Source of the DNA: an uncultured Alphaproteobacteria bacterium
GTDB lineage: Bacteria; Pseudomonadota; Alphaproteobacteria; UBA2136; UBA6156
DNA: 7,675 nucleotides
NCBI GenBank assembly: GCA_937928525.1
Contig: CALFWJ010000112.1
Coordinates: forward strand, 1-7,675
Reading direction: 5' to 3'
Part shown: positions 1 through 5,046 of the stretch, piece by piece
How positions within the stretch are numbered: the first letter of the stretch is position 1
Layout: each line of letters begins with the position of its first letter
Notes under the pieces: generated by a model
Seen by the model: only the letters and a program-made list of their open reading frames with translations
What the model was told of the DNA's origin: nothing
The model's database searches: none
Translations under genes and position numbers: made by a program

Positions 1-201
1 ACAATAAAAAACAACTCTAACTCACTTCCTGCTGAAATCAGCCTAACCCACCTTTTTGTTGGAAGAGCTGGCAGCTGGAGCATTTCCATGCTTAACATTT
101 TGGCTAAATTTTTAGGCGCAAAAACGGGTAAAAACTATACCGTTGAGCAACTGGTGGCTGAATATACCGCTTGGTGTGTAACCCAAAATAAAGCTGCGTA
201 A
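1..201 (+). CDS. 3' end of an unidentified protein (or a 37-residue small protein)
   Basis: Frame 1 is open from the left edge to a TAA at 199-201, giving 66 residues that end in WCVTQNKAA. I do not recognise the protein. The simplest reading is the C-terminus of a longer gene that starts outside the window. A second reading is possible: an ATG at 88-90 has GGAG at 77-80 upstream (7-base spacing) and would give a 37-residue product starting MLNILAKFLGAKTG. Its first part is hydrophobic with lysines, followed by a likely helix around TVEQLVAEYTAW. A strong intrinsic terminator begins 16 bases after the stop, which supports a real gene end on this strand. Function is unknown, and whether the 5' part is coding cannot be settled from this window. 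Confidence 0.55.
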   Translation, partial: TIKNNSNSLPAEISLTHLFVGRAGSWSISMLNILAKFLGAKTGKNYTVEQLVAEYTAWCVTQNKAA

Positions 202-217
202 TACAAATATGCCATGC

Positions 218-249
218 AAAAACCCGCCGACATGTGTCGGCGGGTTTTT
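218..249. terminator. Bidirectional intrinsic terminator between convergent genes
   Basis: A perfect 14-bp stem (218-231 with 236-249) encloses an ATGT loop. The core is CCCGCCGAC paired with GTCGGCGGG, and the outer five pairs are A/T. On the + strand the stem runs into TTTTT and then GTTTTTT. On the - strand the five A residues at 218-222 become the U-tract. It can therefore end both the + strand frame stopping at 201 and the - strand gene stopping at 261. Confidence 0.93.
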
Positions 250-260
250 CGTTTTTTGAG

Positions 261-902
261 TTAAAGACATTTACACTTGCTGTATTGGCAAAAACGTAAG
301 TCTTTGTAGCGGCGATCTGCCTCTTCTGGATTAAGCTTTAAAGCTTCAACCGCACGGTGCCAGAGCCACGTTTTTTTATTAAGATGCCCACTCCGAATAG
401 CCTCAATAACTGCCATTTGCAAAGAATGTCTACCAAATTCTTCTAACGAAACGTTTTCAGCCATGGTGTTAGCTAACATTTGACTATCACGCTGTTGCCA
501 GTGCAGATAAGGCATATTTTCAGTTAAAATATCACTCAAAAGATGTATTTTAGCTGGCATATGCACGCGCTTTACTAAGGTTTTAGCCTTACCATCAAAG
601 CTATGCAACACTTTGGTGGCGTCACGTTCTTGACGATATAGCGTTGGCTTTTGTGTATCAAAGTTCATGGTTACTTCGAAACCACGCTCTGAAAAGCTTC
701 GGCCTGCTTTTGTAAGCAAATTTTTACACGCTGTCGTTTCTTTGCTTTTGTTGCCAACAACCAGCCCTAAAACAAGGCGGTAGCTTAGACCTGCAAATTC
801 AGTAAAAATTTCTTCAATTTTAGCCAAATTTCCATTTTGAGCGTGGCCGACCAAGCTTGAAAGACAAGCTTCTTCGTAAGGTGTGATTTTAGTTTTCGCC
901 AT
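261..902 (-). CDS. Orphan 213-residue protein with a cysteine-rich C-terminus
   Basis: I do not recognise this protein. It has 213 residues, is mostly polar with many predicted helices, and shows no signal peptide or membrane segment. Residues 1-55 look helical (around LAKIEEIFTEF). The middle, roughly 60-115, is basic, and residues 140-205 are again helical with a tryptophan-rich KKTWLWHRAVEAL segment. The last residues carry three cysteines (C205, C210, C212; pattern CX4CXC) ending in KCKCL, which could bind metal or be redox-active; this is inference. The ATG at 902 is chosen because GAGGAG lies 6 bases upstream (909-914). A near-consensus promoter sits at 946-974, and the bidirectional terminator at 218-249 closes the unit, so it is probably monocistronic. 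One counted line is about 40% GC, below murJ. Confidence 0.82.
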   Translation of the reverse strand: MAKTKITPYEEACLSSLVGHAQNGNLAKIEEIFTEFAGLSYRLVLGLVVGNKSKETTACKNLLTKAGRSFSERGFEVTMNFDTQKPTLYRQERDATKVLHSFDGKAKTLVKRVHMPAKIHLLSDILTENMPYLHWQQRDSQMLANTMAENVSLEEFGRHSLQMAVIEAIRSGHLNKKTWLWHRAVEALKLNPEEADRRYKDLRFCQYSKCKCL

Positions 903-908
903 AAAAGG

Positions 909-914
909 CTCCTC
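909..914 (-). promoter_or_regulatory. Ribosome binding site of the 213-residue gene
   Basis: On the - strand this reads GAGGAG, six bases before the ATG at 902. It fixes the start of the gene. Confidence 0.85.
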
Positions 915-945
915 GAAAAAGATAAAAGATAATCGTTACGAATTG

Positions 946-974
946 AATATAATATTACTCGAACTAACTTTCAA
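946..974 (-). promoter_or_regulatory. Sigma-70-type promoter of the 213-residue gene
   Basis: On the - strand the -35 box is TTGAAA (969-974) and the -10 box is TATATT (946-951), separated by exactly 17 bases. Each box matches the consensus at five of six positions. Transcription would start near 939, giving a leader of about 37 bases before the ATG. The promoter lies just downstream of the terminator of the neighbouring - strand gene, so the two genes are transcribed separately. Confidence 0.78.
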
Positions 975-985
975 GGTGTAGGCAT

Positions 986-1010
986 AAAAAAGAGGCTCTT
1001 GCCTCTTTTT
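986..1010 (-). terminator. Intrinsic terminator of the 102-residue membrane protein gene
   Basis: A 10-bp perfect stem (987-996 with 1001-1010) has a 4-base loop. The GC part is GAGGC with GCCTC. On the - strand the stem ends in TTTTTT. The gene stop lies 17 bases away at 1027. The + strand side also has a T-run, so it could work in both directions, but no + strand gene ends here. Confidence 0.88.
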
Positions 1011-1026
1011 GGTTAAATATTTTTAA

Positions 1027-1335
1027 TTATCGGCGTACGCCACCTTGAACAACGCCGCCCGTGTCGTCGCCTGGTTTTAAAATAACGCTAAAGAAGTAAT
1101 AGCAGCCGCTAAGAAGGTAGCGCTCTGAGCTGAGGGTCCAGTTTGGTGTGTAGCCCACCAACCCTGTTGAAATACTTTGTAAGCCGTTCATGGAAAACTC
1201 GACCGGGGCGCAGGCTGTTTCTAGCTTTTCGGGACCGCGGGCACTCATGATTGTACCAATCCACCACGCTAAACCTAGCGCTGACAAGAACACCAACACC
1301 GTATTACCAAACTCAAACGCTTTTTCTGCGGCCAT
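1027..1335 (-). CDS. Small membrane protein, 102 residues, unknown function
   Basis: I do not recognise a family. After a short N-terminus (MAAEKAFEFG) residues 11-31 form a clear hydrophobic segment (NTVLVFLSALGLAWWIGTIM) without a signal-peptidase-like site, so it probably stays as a membrane anchor. A second, weaker hydrophobic stretch lies at about 73-86 (YLLSGCYYFFSVIL). There are only two cysteines, C42 and C78; if the loop is periplasmic they could form a disulfide, which is inference. The tail is glycine-rich and ends in VRR. The ATG at 1335 has AAAAGGA seven bases upstream (1343-1349). A promoter at 1400-1428 and a terminator at 986-1010 make it a self-contained unit. A + strand open frame across the same bases is an antisense shadow. 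Confidence 0.82.
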   Translation of the reverse strand: MAAEKAFEFGNTVLVFLSALGLAWWIGTIMSARGPEKLETACAPVEFSMNGLQSISTGLVGYTPNWTLSSERYLLSGCYYFFSVILKPGDDTGGVVQGGVRR

Positions 1336-1399
1336 TTTAATATCCTTTTTCTCGTGTTTTTTACTGTTTGGGCCATGCCCTTATAAAATATATATTTTG

Positions 1400-1428
1400 A
1401 ATATGGATACACACACATTGAAAGTCAA
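1400..1428 (-). promoter_or_regulatory. Promoter of the 102-residue membrane protein gene
   Basis: On the - strand the -35 box is TTGACT (1423-1428, five of six matches) and the -10 box is CATATT (1400-1405, four of six), with a 17-base spacer. The expected leader is about 57 bases and AT-rich. A nearby ACACACA run (1411-1417) lies within the spacer. Confidence 0.6.
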
Positions 1429-1547
1429 GCCCTTGGCGTGTTGCCTAAGTAACAAAGCTGAGTGTGTGTTGCAAAAAGTTCTTGCGTGCGGTTCGCGTCT
1501 GCCTTACAAGGGGCAGCTGTATTGCGTAACACTTTTATTCTTCAACC

Positions 1548-1553
1548 GAGGAG
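1548..1553 (+). promoter_or_regulatory. Ribosome binding site of the 46-residue gene
   Basis: GAGGAG lies six bases before the ATG at 1560. It is one of the best Shine-Dalgarno matches in the window and the main reason for accepting such a short gene. Confidence 0.78.
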
Positions 1554-1559
1554 AACTTT

Positions 1560-1700
1560 ATGCCCCACAACAATAATTCGATTGAGGCCACAAAAGCATC
1601 TAGCAAATTGCGCTTTGCCGATATTAAAACAACGCCTTCTGTGCCAACCGGTAAAATTGCGCGTTTTTCTAACTTTTTGAAAACTTTGTTTAATCGCTAA
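1560..1700 (+). CDS. Small basic protein of 46 residues, unknown function
   Basis: This short frame runs from ATG at 1560 to TAA at 1698-1700. It is supported by GAGGAG at 1548-1553 (6-base spacing) and by an intrinsic terminator starting six bases after the stop. The product is basic and polar (MPHNNNSIEATKASSKLRF at the start) and ends in FSNFLKTLFNR, which could form a short amphipathic helix able to touch a membrane. I know no family for it. The 5' region from 1336 to 1559 is shared with the divergent membrane protein gene. I found no convincing + strand promoter there; the TTGAAA at 1418-1423 lacks a good -10 box at normal spacing. Another + strand frame ending at 1680 overlaps it out of phase and has no comparable ribosome binding site. 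Confidence 0.7.
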   Translation: MPHNNNSIEATKASSKLRFADIKTTPSVPTGKIARFSNFLKTLFNR

Positions 1701-1705
1701 TGCTG

Positions 1706-1728
1706 AGGCTCCCATTTGGGAGCCTTTT
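1706..1728 (+). terminator. Intrinsic terminator of the 46-residue gene
   Basis: AGGCTCCC (1706-1713) pairs with GGGAGCCT (1718-1725) around an ATTT loop, followed by TTTTGCTTT. On the - strand no T-run follows the stem, so it is a poor terminator for murJ, which stops at 1732 from the other side. Confidence 0.88.
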
Positions 1729-1731
1729 GCT

Positions 1732-3267
1732 TTATCGCCCTAAAATACGTCGCGCCAATTTACGTACGGGCAACACACCCGCGGCTTCTACACCCATTAA
1801 AAACAGAATGCCGCCAAGGCCAATTGCACCCACCAGCCATAGGCCTTCTTGAATGATGCCGCCGCCATAAGCGAAGATATTTTTATATAAAGCCAAGCAG
1901 GCGCCCATAACAAGGCCCACGACCAGTGCTTTAGTTAGGGGGCGCATCAAGGTGGTAAATTCAATGATAACCACTTGGCGTTTTTGCAGCATAGACAGCT
2001 GGAAGAGCGCATTCACCCAGCCAGAAATAGCCGTCGCCACCGCAATGCCAACGTGCCCGAAGTATTGCATAAGAATAACATTAGCAATTATATTTACCCC
2101 CAGCGCTAACACACTGGCTTTAACCGGCGTTTTGGTATCGCCCGCCGCAAAGAAGGCCGTGGCTGTGAGTTTGGTGAGGATATAGCCTGGCAGACCCGCC
2201 GCGTACCCCATCATGGCCCATGCTGTTAGTTGTGCAGCATCGGTGGTAAAGGCGCCATGTTGCAGCACCGTGGCCAGTAATTCTTCCGCCAGCACAAACA
2301 GCCCCACAAAGGCCCCAAGGCCTAATGCCATCGCGCCCACAAAGGCTTTACTGAAGGCGGCGCTGGCTTCTTTTTTGTGGCCTGCCGCTAAGGTTTTGCT
2401 GAGGTGCGGCAGCAGAACCGTCGCGGTGGCAATGCCAATAAGCGCCAGCGGAAACTGATAAAAACGGTTGGCGTATTGCAGGTATGAAATGGCGCCGCTG
2501 CCCAGAAAACTCGCGAGGAAGTTATCGATCAAAAAACTAATTTGTAGCACACCAACGCCAAGGGCAGCAGGGCCTAAGCGGCGCCATAAATCTGACAACA
2601 AGGCATGTTTCGGGAGGCCAAACGTTAAGCGAACGCCTACCCGCTTAAGCGCATTCATCATAAACAGAACTTGCAGCACGCCGCCCAAAGGCACAGCAAT
2701 GGTTGCTGCTTTAACTGGGCTTATATCGTAGGTAGGTAAAATAAGCAGGCAGCCCAAAAATGCAATATTCAATAGTGCTGGCACCGCGGCATAAGCCGCA
2801 AACCGTCCCCACGTATTACAAATAGCGCCCATAAACGCAGCGCCAGAGATAAGCATTAAATACGGGAAGGTAATGCGTCCCAAACTAACAGTCAGGTCAA
2901 AGCGTTCGGCATCGCCCACAAAGCCCGGCGCCAGTATGTTCACCAGTTGCGGCATAAAAATTTCAGCCAGAATGGTCACGGTTATCAAAACGCCCACCAG
3001 CGCCGTAAACACGCTGCTGGCAAATTTAAGTGCGGCGGCATCTGACTTGCTTTTCTCGGCCGATAGAAGCGGCACAAACGCCACGTTAAACGCCCCCTCC
3101 GCGAACAAACGACGCAGTAAATTAGGGAGGATAAGCGCCACAAAGAACGCATCGCTAGCCGCGCCTGCACCCAATTTGTTGGCCATAACAATATCGCGCA
3201 GGAAGCCCAGCACGCGGCTGGCGGCGGTCCAGAAACTAACAGTGAAGGAGGCGCGAAGCAGGCTCAT
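1732..3267 (-). CDS. murJ: Lipid II flippase MurJ (MviN family)
   Basis: MurJ flips the undecaprenyl-linked peptidoglycan precursor lipid II from the cytoplasmic to the periplasmic face of the inner membrane. The 511-residue product is hydrophobic along its whole length, as expected for the 14-helix MOP/MviN fold. Family motifs are clear: SRVLGFLRD, SDAFFVA, LPNLLRRLFAEGAF and YANRFYQFPLALIGIA. With the ATG at 3267 as start, R18, R24, D39 and R52 fall at the same positions as the functionally important residues of E. coli MurJ (also 511 residues), and R268 corresponds to R270. An in-frame GTG at 3285 would add six residues but breaks this agreement. No Shine-Dalgarno sequence is seen at normal distance, and a TATAGT lies where a leaderless start would need its -10 box. 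The gene converges on the 46-residue gene with a 31-base gap and has no clear terminator of its own. Confidence 0.97.
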   Translation of the reverse strand: MSLLRASFTVSFWTAASRVLGFLRDIVMANKLGAGAASDAFFVALILPNLLRRLFAEGAFNVAFVPLLSAEKSKSDAAALKFASSVFTALVGVLITVTILAEIFMPQLVNILAPGFVGDAERFDLTVSLGRITFPYLMLISGAAFMGAICNTWGRFAAYAAVPALLNIAFLGCLLILPTYDISPVKAATIAVPLGGVLQVLFMMNALKRVGVRLTFGLPKHALLSDLWRRLGPAALGVGVLQISFLIDNFLASFLGSGAISYLQYANRFYQFPLALIGIATATVLLPHLSKTLAAGHKKEASAAFSKAFVGAMALGLGAFVGLFVLAEELLATVLQHGAFTTDAAQLTAWAMMGYAAGLPGYILTKLTATAFFAAGDTKTPVKASVLALGVNIIANVILMQYFGHVGIAVATAISGWVNALFQLSMLQKRQVVIIEFTTLMRPLTKALVVGLVMGACLALYKNIFAYGGGIIQEGLWLVGAIGLGGILFLMGVEAAGVLPVRKLARRILGR

Positions 3268-3273
3268 GGGGGC

Positions 3274-3279
3274 ACTATA
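3274..3279 (-). promoter_or_regulatory. Possible -10 box for leaderless murJ transcription
   Basis: On the - strand TATAGT (five of six matches to TATAAT) ends six bases before the murJ ATG at 3267, so transcription would begin at or next to the A of the ATG. No good -35 box is found at 16-19 bases, so the call is weak. It would explain the absence of a Shine-Dalgarno sequence. Confidence 0.33.
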
Positions 3280-3379
3280 GCGCACCTTGTATGAAAAAAC
3301 ACCCTTGTGTTTTATTAAATGTATATATAGAGTATGTTCAACAGCAAGCGCTGTATCTACTTCCCTTTTTGATGTAACT

Positions 3380-3384
3380 AGGAG
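3380..3384 (+). promoter_or_regulatory. Ribosome binding site of the 138-residue gene
   Basis: AGGAG lies eight bases before the ATG at 3393. The region 3286-3379 upstream is AT-rich with a TATATATA run at 3322-3329, but I could not assign a convincing pair of promoter boxes; the best is TTGTGT (3305-3310) with TAGAGT (3328-3333), 17 bases apart and weak. Confidence 0.75.
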
Positions 3385-3392
3385 TATCTCTT

Positions 3393-3809
3393 ATGCAAAA
3401 AACTTTCCCCGCGGCCGACCTTGCAAGCTGTCAGGCTTTTTTAGCAGCAAAACTTGGTAACGATAGCGCAAACCGTAGCGTGCTTGAATGCATTCTTACC
3501 AGAAAAGAGGATGGTCATGAAGACCGCCACGTTGTGCAGGTTAATGTTGAGGCTTGGAACAAAGGTCCAAAAGTAGGCGGCACAGCAAATATATTTATGT
3601 ATGAACGCACAGAAAATGACCCTAAATGGGATTGCTATGGTTCTGCTGAACATGACTTAGGTGTTTTTCATCCCGAAAATCACGGTGAAAAAATGCCTAC
3701 TGGCTATGATAACGATGAAGAAGTACTTTATCTGGATCAATTCTTTGCGGCATGGTTGCCAGCAACCTTCCCTGATTTAGAGCTGACTGAAGCGCAAGTT
3801 CTTTCGTAA
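3393..3809 (+). CDS. Orphan acidic protein, 138 residues
   Basis: I do not recognise a family. The product is soluble and acidic, without signal peptide or membrane segment. A predicted N-terminal helix (about 8-22) is followed by strand-like stretches around VLECILTR (30-37), HVVQVNVEAW (46-55) and ANIFMYERT (65-73), then an acidic loop rich in histidine, aspartate and glutamate (86-110), and a C-terminal helix around LDQFFAAWL (114-122). Three cysteines are present (C13, C33, C81). An SAN motif at 25-27, a DCY at 80-82 and the L-D-Q-F-x-x-x-W pattern near the end recur in similar order in the product of the 4551 gene, so the two may be distant relatives. The start is supported by AGGAG at 8-base spacing. 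The gene is divergent from murJ (125-base gap) and is closed by its own terminator. Confidence 0.85.
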   Translation: MQKTFPAADLASCQAFLAAKLGNDSANRSVLECILTRKEDGHEDRHVVQVNVEAWNKGPKVGGTANIFMYERTENDPKWDCYGSAEHDLGVFHPENHGEKMPTGYDNDEEVLYLDQFFAAWLPATFPDLELTEAQVLS

Positions 3810-3813
3810 ACAT

Positions 3814-3849
3814 AAAAAACGCCTTGCCATTTTGGTGGGGTGTTTTTTT
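3814..3849 (+). terminator. Intrinsic terminator of the 138-residue gene, rich in G-U pairs
   Basis: The A-run at 3814-3819 followed by CGCCTTGCCA (3820-3829) pairs with TGGTGGGGTG (3833-3842) around a 3-base loop, ending in seven T residues. Four of the ten core pairs are G-U. On the opposite strand these become A-C mismatches, so the hairpin should work only for + strand transcripts. Confidence 0.85.
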
Positions 3850-3910
3850 ATTGTCTTTTTGTTAAGTATACGCTACAACCAAATAACTTATTGAGCCATC
3901 ATATTTTTTA

Positions 3911-3916
3911 AAGGAG
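3911..3916 (+). promoter_or_regulatory. Ribosome binding site of the 170-residue gene
   Basis: AAGGAG lies six bases before the ATG at 3923. Upstream, TTGTTA (3859-3864) and AATAAC (3882-3887) are 17 bases apart and might be the promoter, with four of six matches in each box; this is only suggestive. Confidence 0.8.
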
Positions 3917-3922
3917 CACTTC

Positions 3923-4435
3923 ATGCCTGATGACCCTCTTAAACACTTTCGTAACTTTCTGAACCCAACCCTACAATGTCTTGGCATGCCTAAAGAACAT
4001 ATTACCGCCCTGTTTGCAGCGCCGTACGACAATTTAATTTCGCAACAATTTTCCTTCTCGCCGCCAGTATTTTATAATGAGAGAAAAGCGCGTGTGCATT
4101 TTGCTTTTGTGGAAGGAGAACACGAACCGCCATGGCCCTTTTATATTATCGTTGATGATGATATTTCGGCTGAACAGAATAACAACGTCATGCTTATGTT
4201 TCCATGCGAAGAGGGCTGTCAGTTTTTTATTAATATCCAACGGCGCAGCAAAAATGACTTTGTTGTCAGGTGTACCAGCGGAGGTGCTGAAACTATTTAT
4301 CTCCCTTTTATGCCGCAAGATATAAAAGTGCCTGCTCATAGTTGGTTTCTGAACGATACAATATTTACGCCAAAAATGCGCAAACTTCTGTTACGGCTTA
4401 CGGACAAAGATTTTTCTTTGCCTGGCACAAGATAA
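3923..4435 (+). CDS. Orphan protein, 170 residues
   Basis: I do not recognise a family. The product is soluble, aromatic-rich and without signal peptide. A helical N-terminus (about 5-37, including HITALFAAPYDNL) is followed by probable strands: ARVHFAFVEG (56-65), WPFYIIVDDD (71-80), NVMLMFP (88-94), CQFFINIQRR (99-108), DFVVRCTSG (112-120) and ETIYLPFM (123-130). The C-terminus is helical and basic (PKMRKLLLRLTDKDF). Cysteines are C19, C95, C99 and C117, with C95 and C99 spaced CX3C. This helix, strands, helix layout resembles small alpha+beta domains, but no catalytic motif is visible. The start is supported by AAGGAG at 6-base spacing. Terminators lie on both sides (3814-3849 and 4443-4476), so it is probably transcribed alone. 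Hand-counted GC over four lines is about 40%, against about 54% in murJ. Confidence 0.86.
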   Translation: MPDDPLKHFRNFLNPTLQCLGMPKEHITALFAAPYDNLISQQFSFSPPVFYNERKARVHFAFVEGEHEPPWPFYIIVDDDISAEQNNNVMLMFPCEEGCQFFINIQRRSKNDFVVRCTSGGAETIYLPFMPQDIKVPAHSWFLNDTIFTPKMRKLLLRLTDKDFSLPGTR

Positions 4436-4442
4436 ACACTAC

Positions 4443-4476
4443 AAAAAACGCCCCGCTGTCTAAGTGGGGCGTTTTT
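4443..4476. terminator. Bidirectional intrinsic terminator after the 170-residue gene
   Basis: CGCCCC (4449-4454) pairs with GGGGCG (4466-4471); the stem extends inward by a G-U and a C-G pair and outward by five A-T pairs. On the + strand TTTTT follows; on the - strand the six A residues at 4443-4448 give a U-tract. It ends the gene stopping at 4435 and could also stop - strand read-through coming from mutS. Confidence 0.9.
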
Positions 4477-4537
4477 GTTGCGTTTTGTTGCGTTTTCCTC
4501 TATTTTGTATTGAATACCTATCTTACTCATTCCGTTT

Positions 4538-4550
4538 GGAGACCCCCCCC
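4538..4550 (+). promoter_or_regulatory. Ribosome binding site and C8 spacer of the 144-residue gene
   Basis: GGAG (4538-4541) is separated from the ATG at 4551 by nine bases: one A and then eight C residues (4543-4550). The spacing is slightly longer than the 6-8 bases seen at the neighbouring genes. Such a run can change length during replication, which would alter the spacing and so the translation level. Confidence 0.6.
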
Positions 4551-4985
4551 ATGACCATACAAATAAGGGGCGTTGAAAACCCTACCCACCAAGACATATT
4601 GGATTTTTATGCCTTAGTACAACACCGGTTAAATAGCGCAAATAATACCATTATCTTGCAACATGCTTCTATGATTATTCCTGGCTATTATAACCCGCAT
4701 CTTGACTTTAAAGTTCGGCATATTATCTCGTTTGAAATCATTATGGCCAACAACAACATGCGTGTTCTTGCTGCTAAACGTTATTGCTTTGTTAATACGC
4801 TAGGCAAAACGTCTATCACCAACGATGACTGTTGGGCGTATGACGCAGCAGGCACAAACAACATTATGCCGTTGGAAGATTTTATCCCTCACTGGCAACG
4901 AACGCTTGCTGGTGGTGACTTAAAATCACTTATTGTTGGCATACCAGAACCCTTAACCCTTACTTCCGTCAGGAGAAAAGAATGA
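4551..4985 (+). CDS. Orphan protein, 144 residues, start preceded by a poly-C run
   Basis: I do not recognise a family. The ATG at 4551 is preferred over an in-frame ATG at 4464 because the longer version begins inside the terminator hairpin of the previous gene and has no ribosome binding site. The product is soluble: an N-terminal helix (about 12-29, HQDILDFYALVQHRL), strand-like stretches around TIILQHASMII (33-43), FKVRHIISFEIIMA (53-66) and RVLAAKRYCF (71-80), and a C-terminal helix around LEDFIPHWQRTL (108-119). Cysteines are C79 and C94. SAN (29-31), DCW (93-95) and L-E-D-F-x-x-x-W (108-115) appear in the same order as SAN, DCY and L-D-Q-F-x-x-x-W in the 3393 gene product. The stop overlaps an ATG (ATGA at 4982-4985), and a terminator follows at 5013-5037. 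No convincing promoter was found upstream. Confidence 0.83.
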   Translation: MTIQIRGVENPTHQDILDFYALVQHRLNSANNTIILQHASMIIPGYYNPHLDFKVRHIISFEIIMANNNMRVLAAKRYCFVNTLGKTSITNDDCWAYDAAGTNNIMPLEDFIPHWQRTLAGGDLKSLIVGIPEPLTLTSVRRKE

Positions 4986-5012
4986 CTCTCGAACATCAAA
5001 AACAACCCAATT

Positions 5013-5037
5013 GCTGGCCTTTAGGGCCAGCTTTTTT
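5013..5037 (+). terminator. Intrinsic terminator of the 144-residue gene
   Basis: GCTGGCC (5013-5019) pairs with GGCCAGC (5025-5031) around a 5-base loop and is followed by six T residues. The - strand side has no good T-run directly after the stem, so it is not a strong terminator for mutS, which stops at 5047 from the other side. Confidence 0.9.
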
Positions 5038-5046
5038 GTGTCTGTT

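Noticed and set aside
1499..1516. Small hairpin CTGCC...GGCAG upstream of the 46-residue gene
   Set aside because: The stem is only five clear pairs, with no conserved riboswitch or leader features that I can recognise.
1190..1576. A + strand open frame of 128 codons antisense to the 102-residue gene
   Set aside because: It has no ribosome binding site, crosses the promoter region of the divergent gene and overlaps the start of the better supported 46-residue gene.
2873..3280. Long + strand open frames antisense to murJ, the largest with 135 codons
   Set aside because: They mirror the codon pattern of a GC-richer gene and encode low-complexity, serine/alanine/threonine-rich products; murJ is unambiguous on the other strand.
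3341..3355. AGCGCT palindrome and CAGC/GCTG inverted repeat before the 138-residue gene, possible operator
   Set aside because: Too short and imperfect to separate from chance, and no firm promoter was assigned next to it.
4472..4496. Short tandem repeat of TTGTTGCGTT after the 170-residue gene terminator
   Set aside because: Only about two copies of a ten-base unit, and it mainly extends the T-rich tail of the terminator; no sign of a CRISPR or protein-binding array.
4464..4550. Longer version of the 4551 gene beginning at ATG 4464
   Set aside because: The extension starts within the terminator stem of the preceding gene, has no ribosome binding site and would add a cysteine/phenylalanine-rich stretch that looks like translated intergenic DNA.
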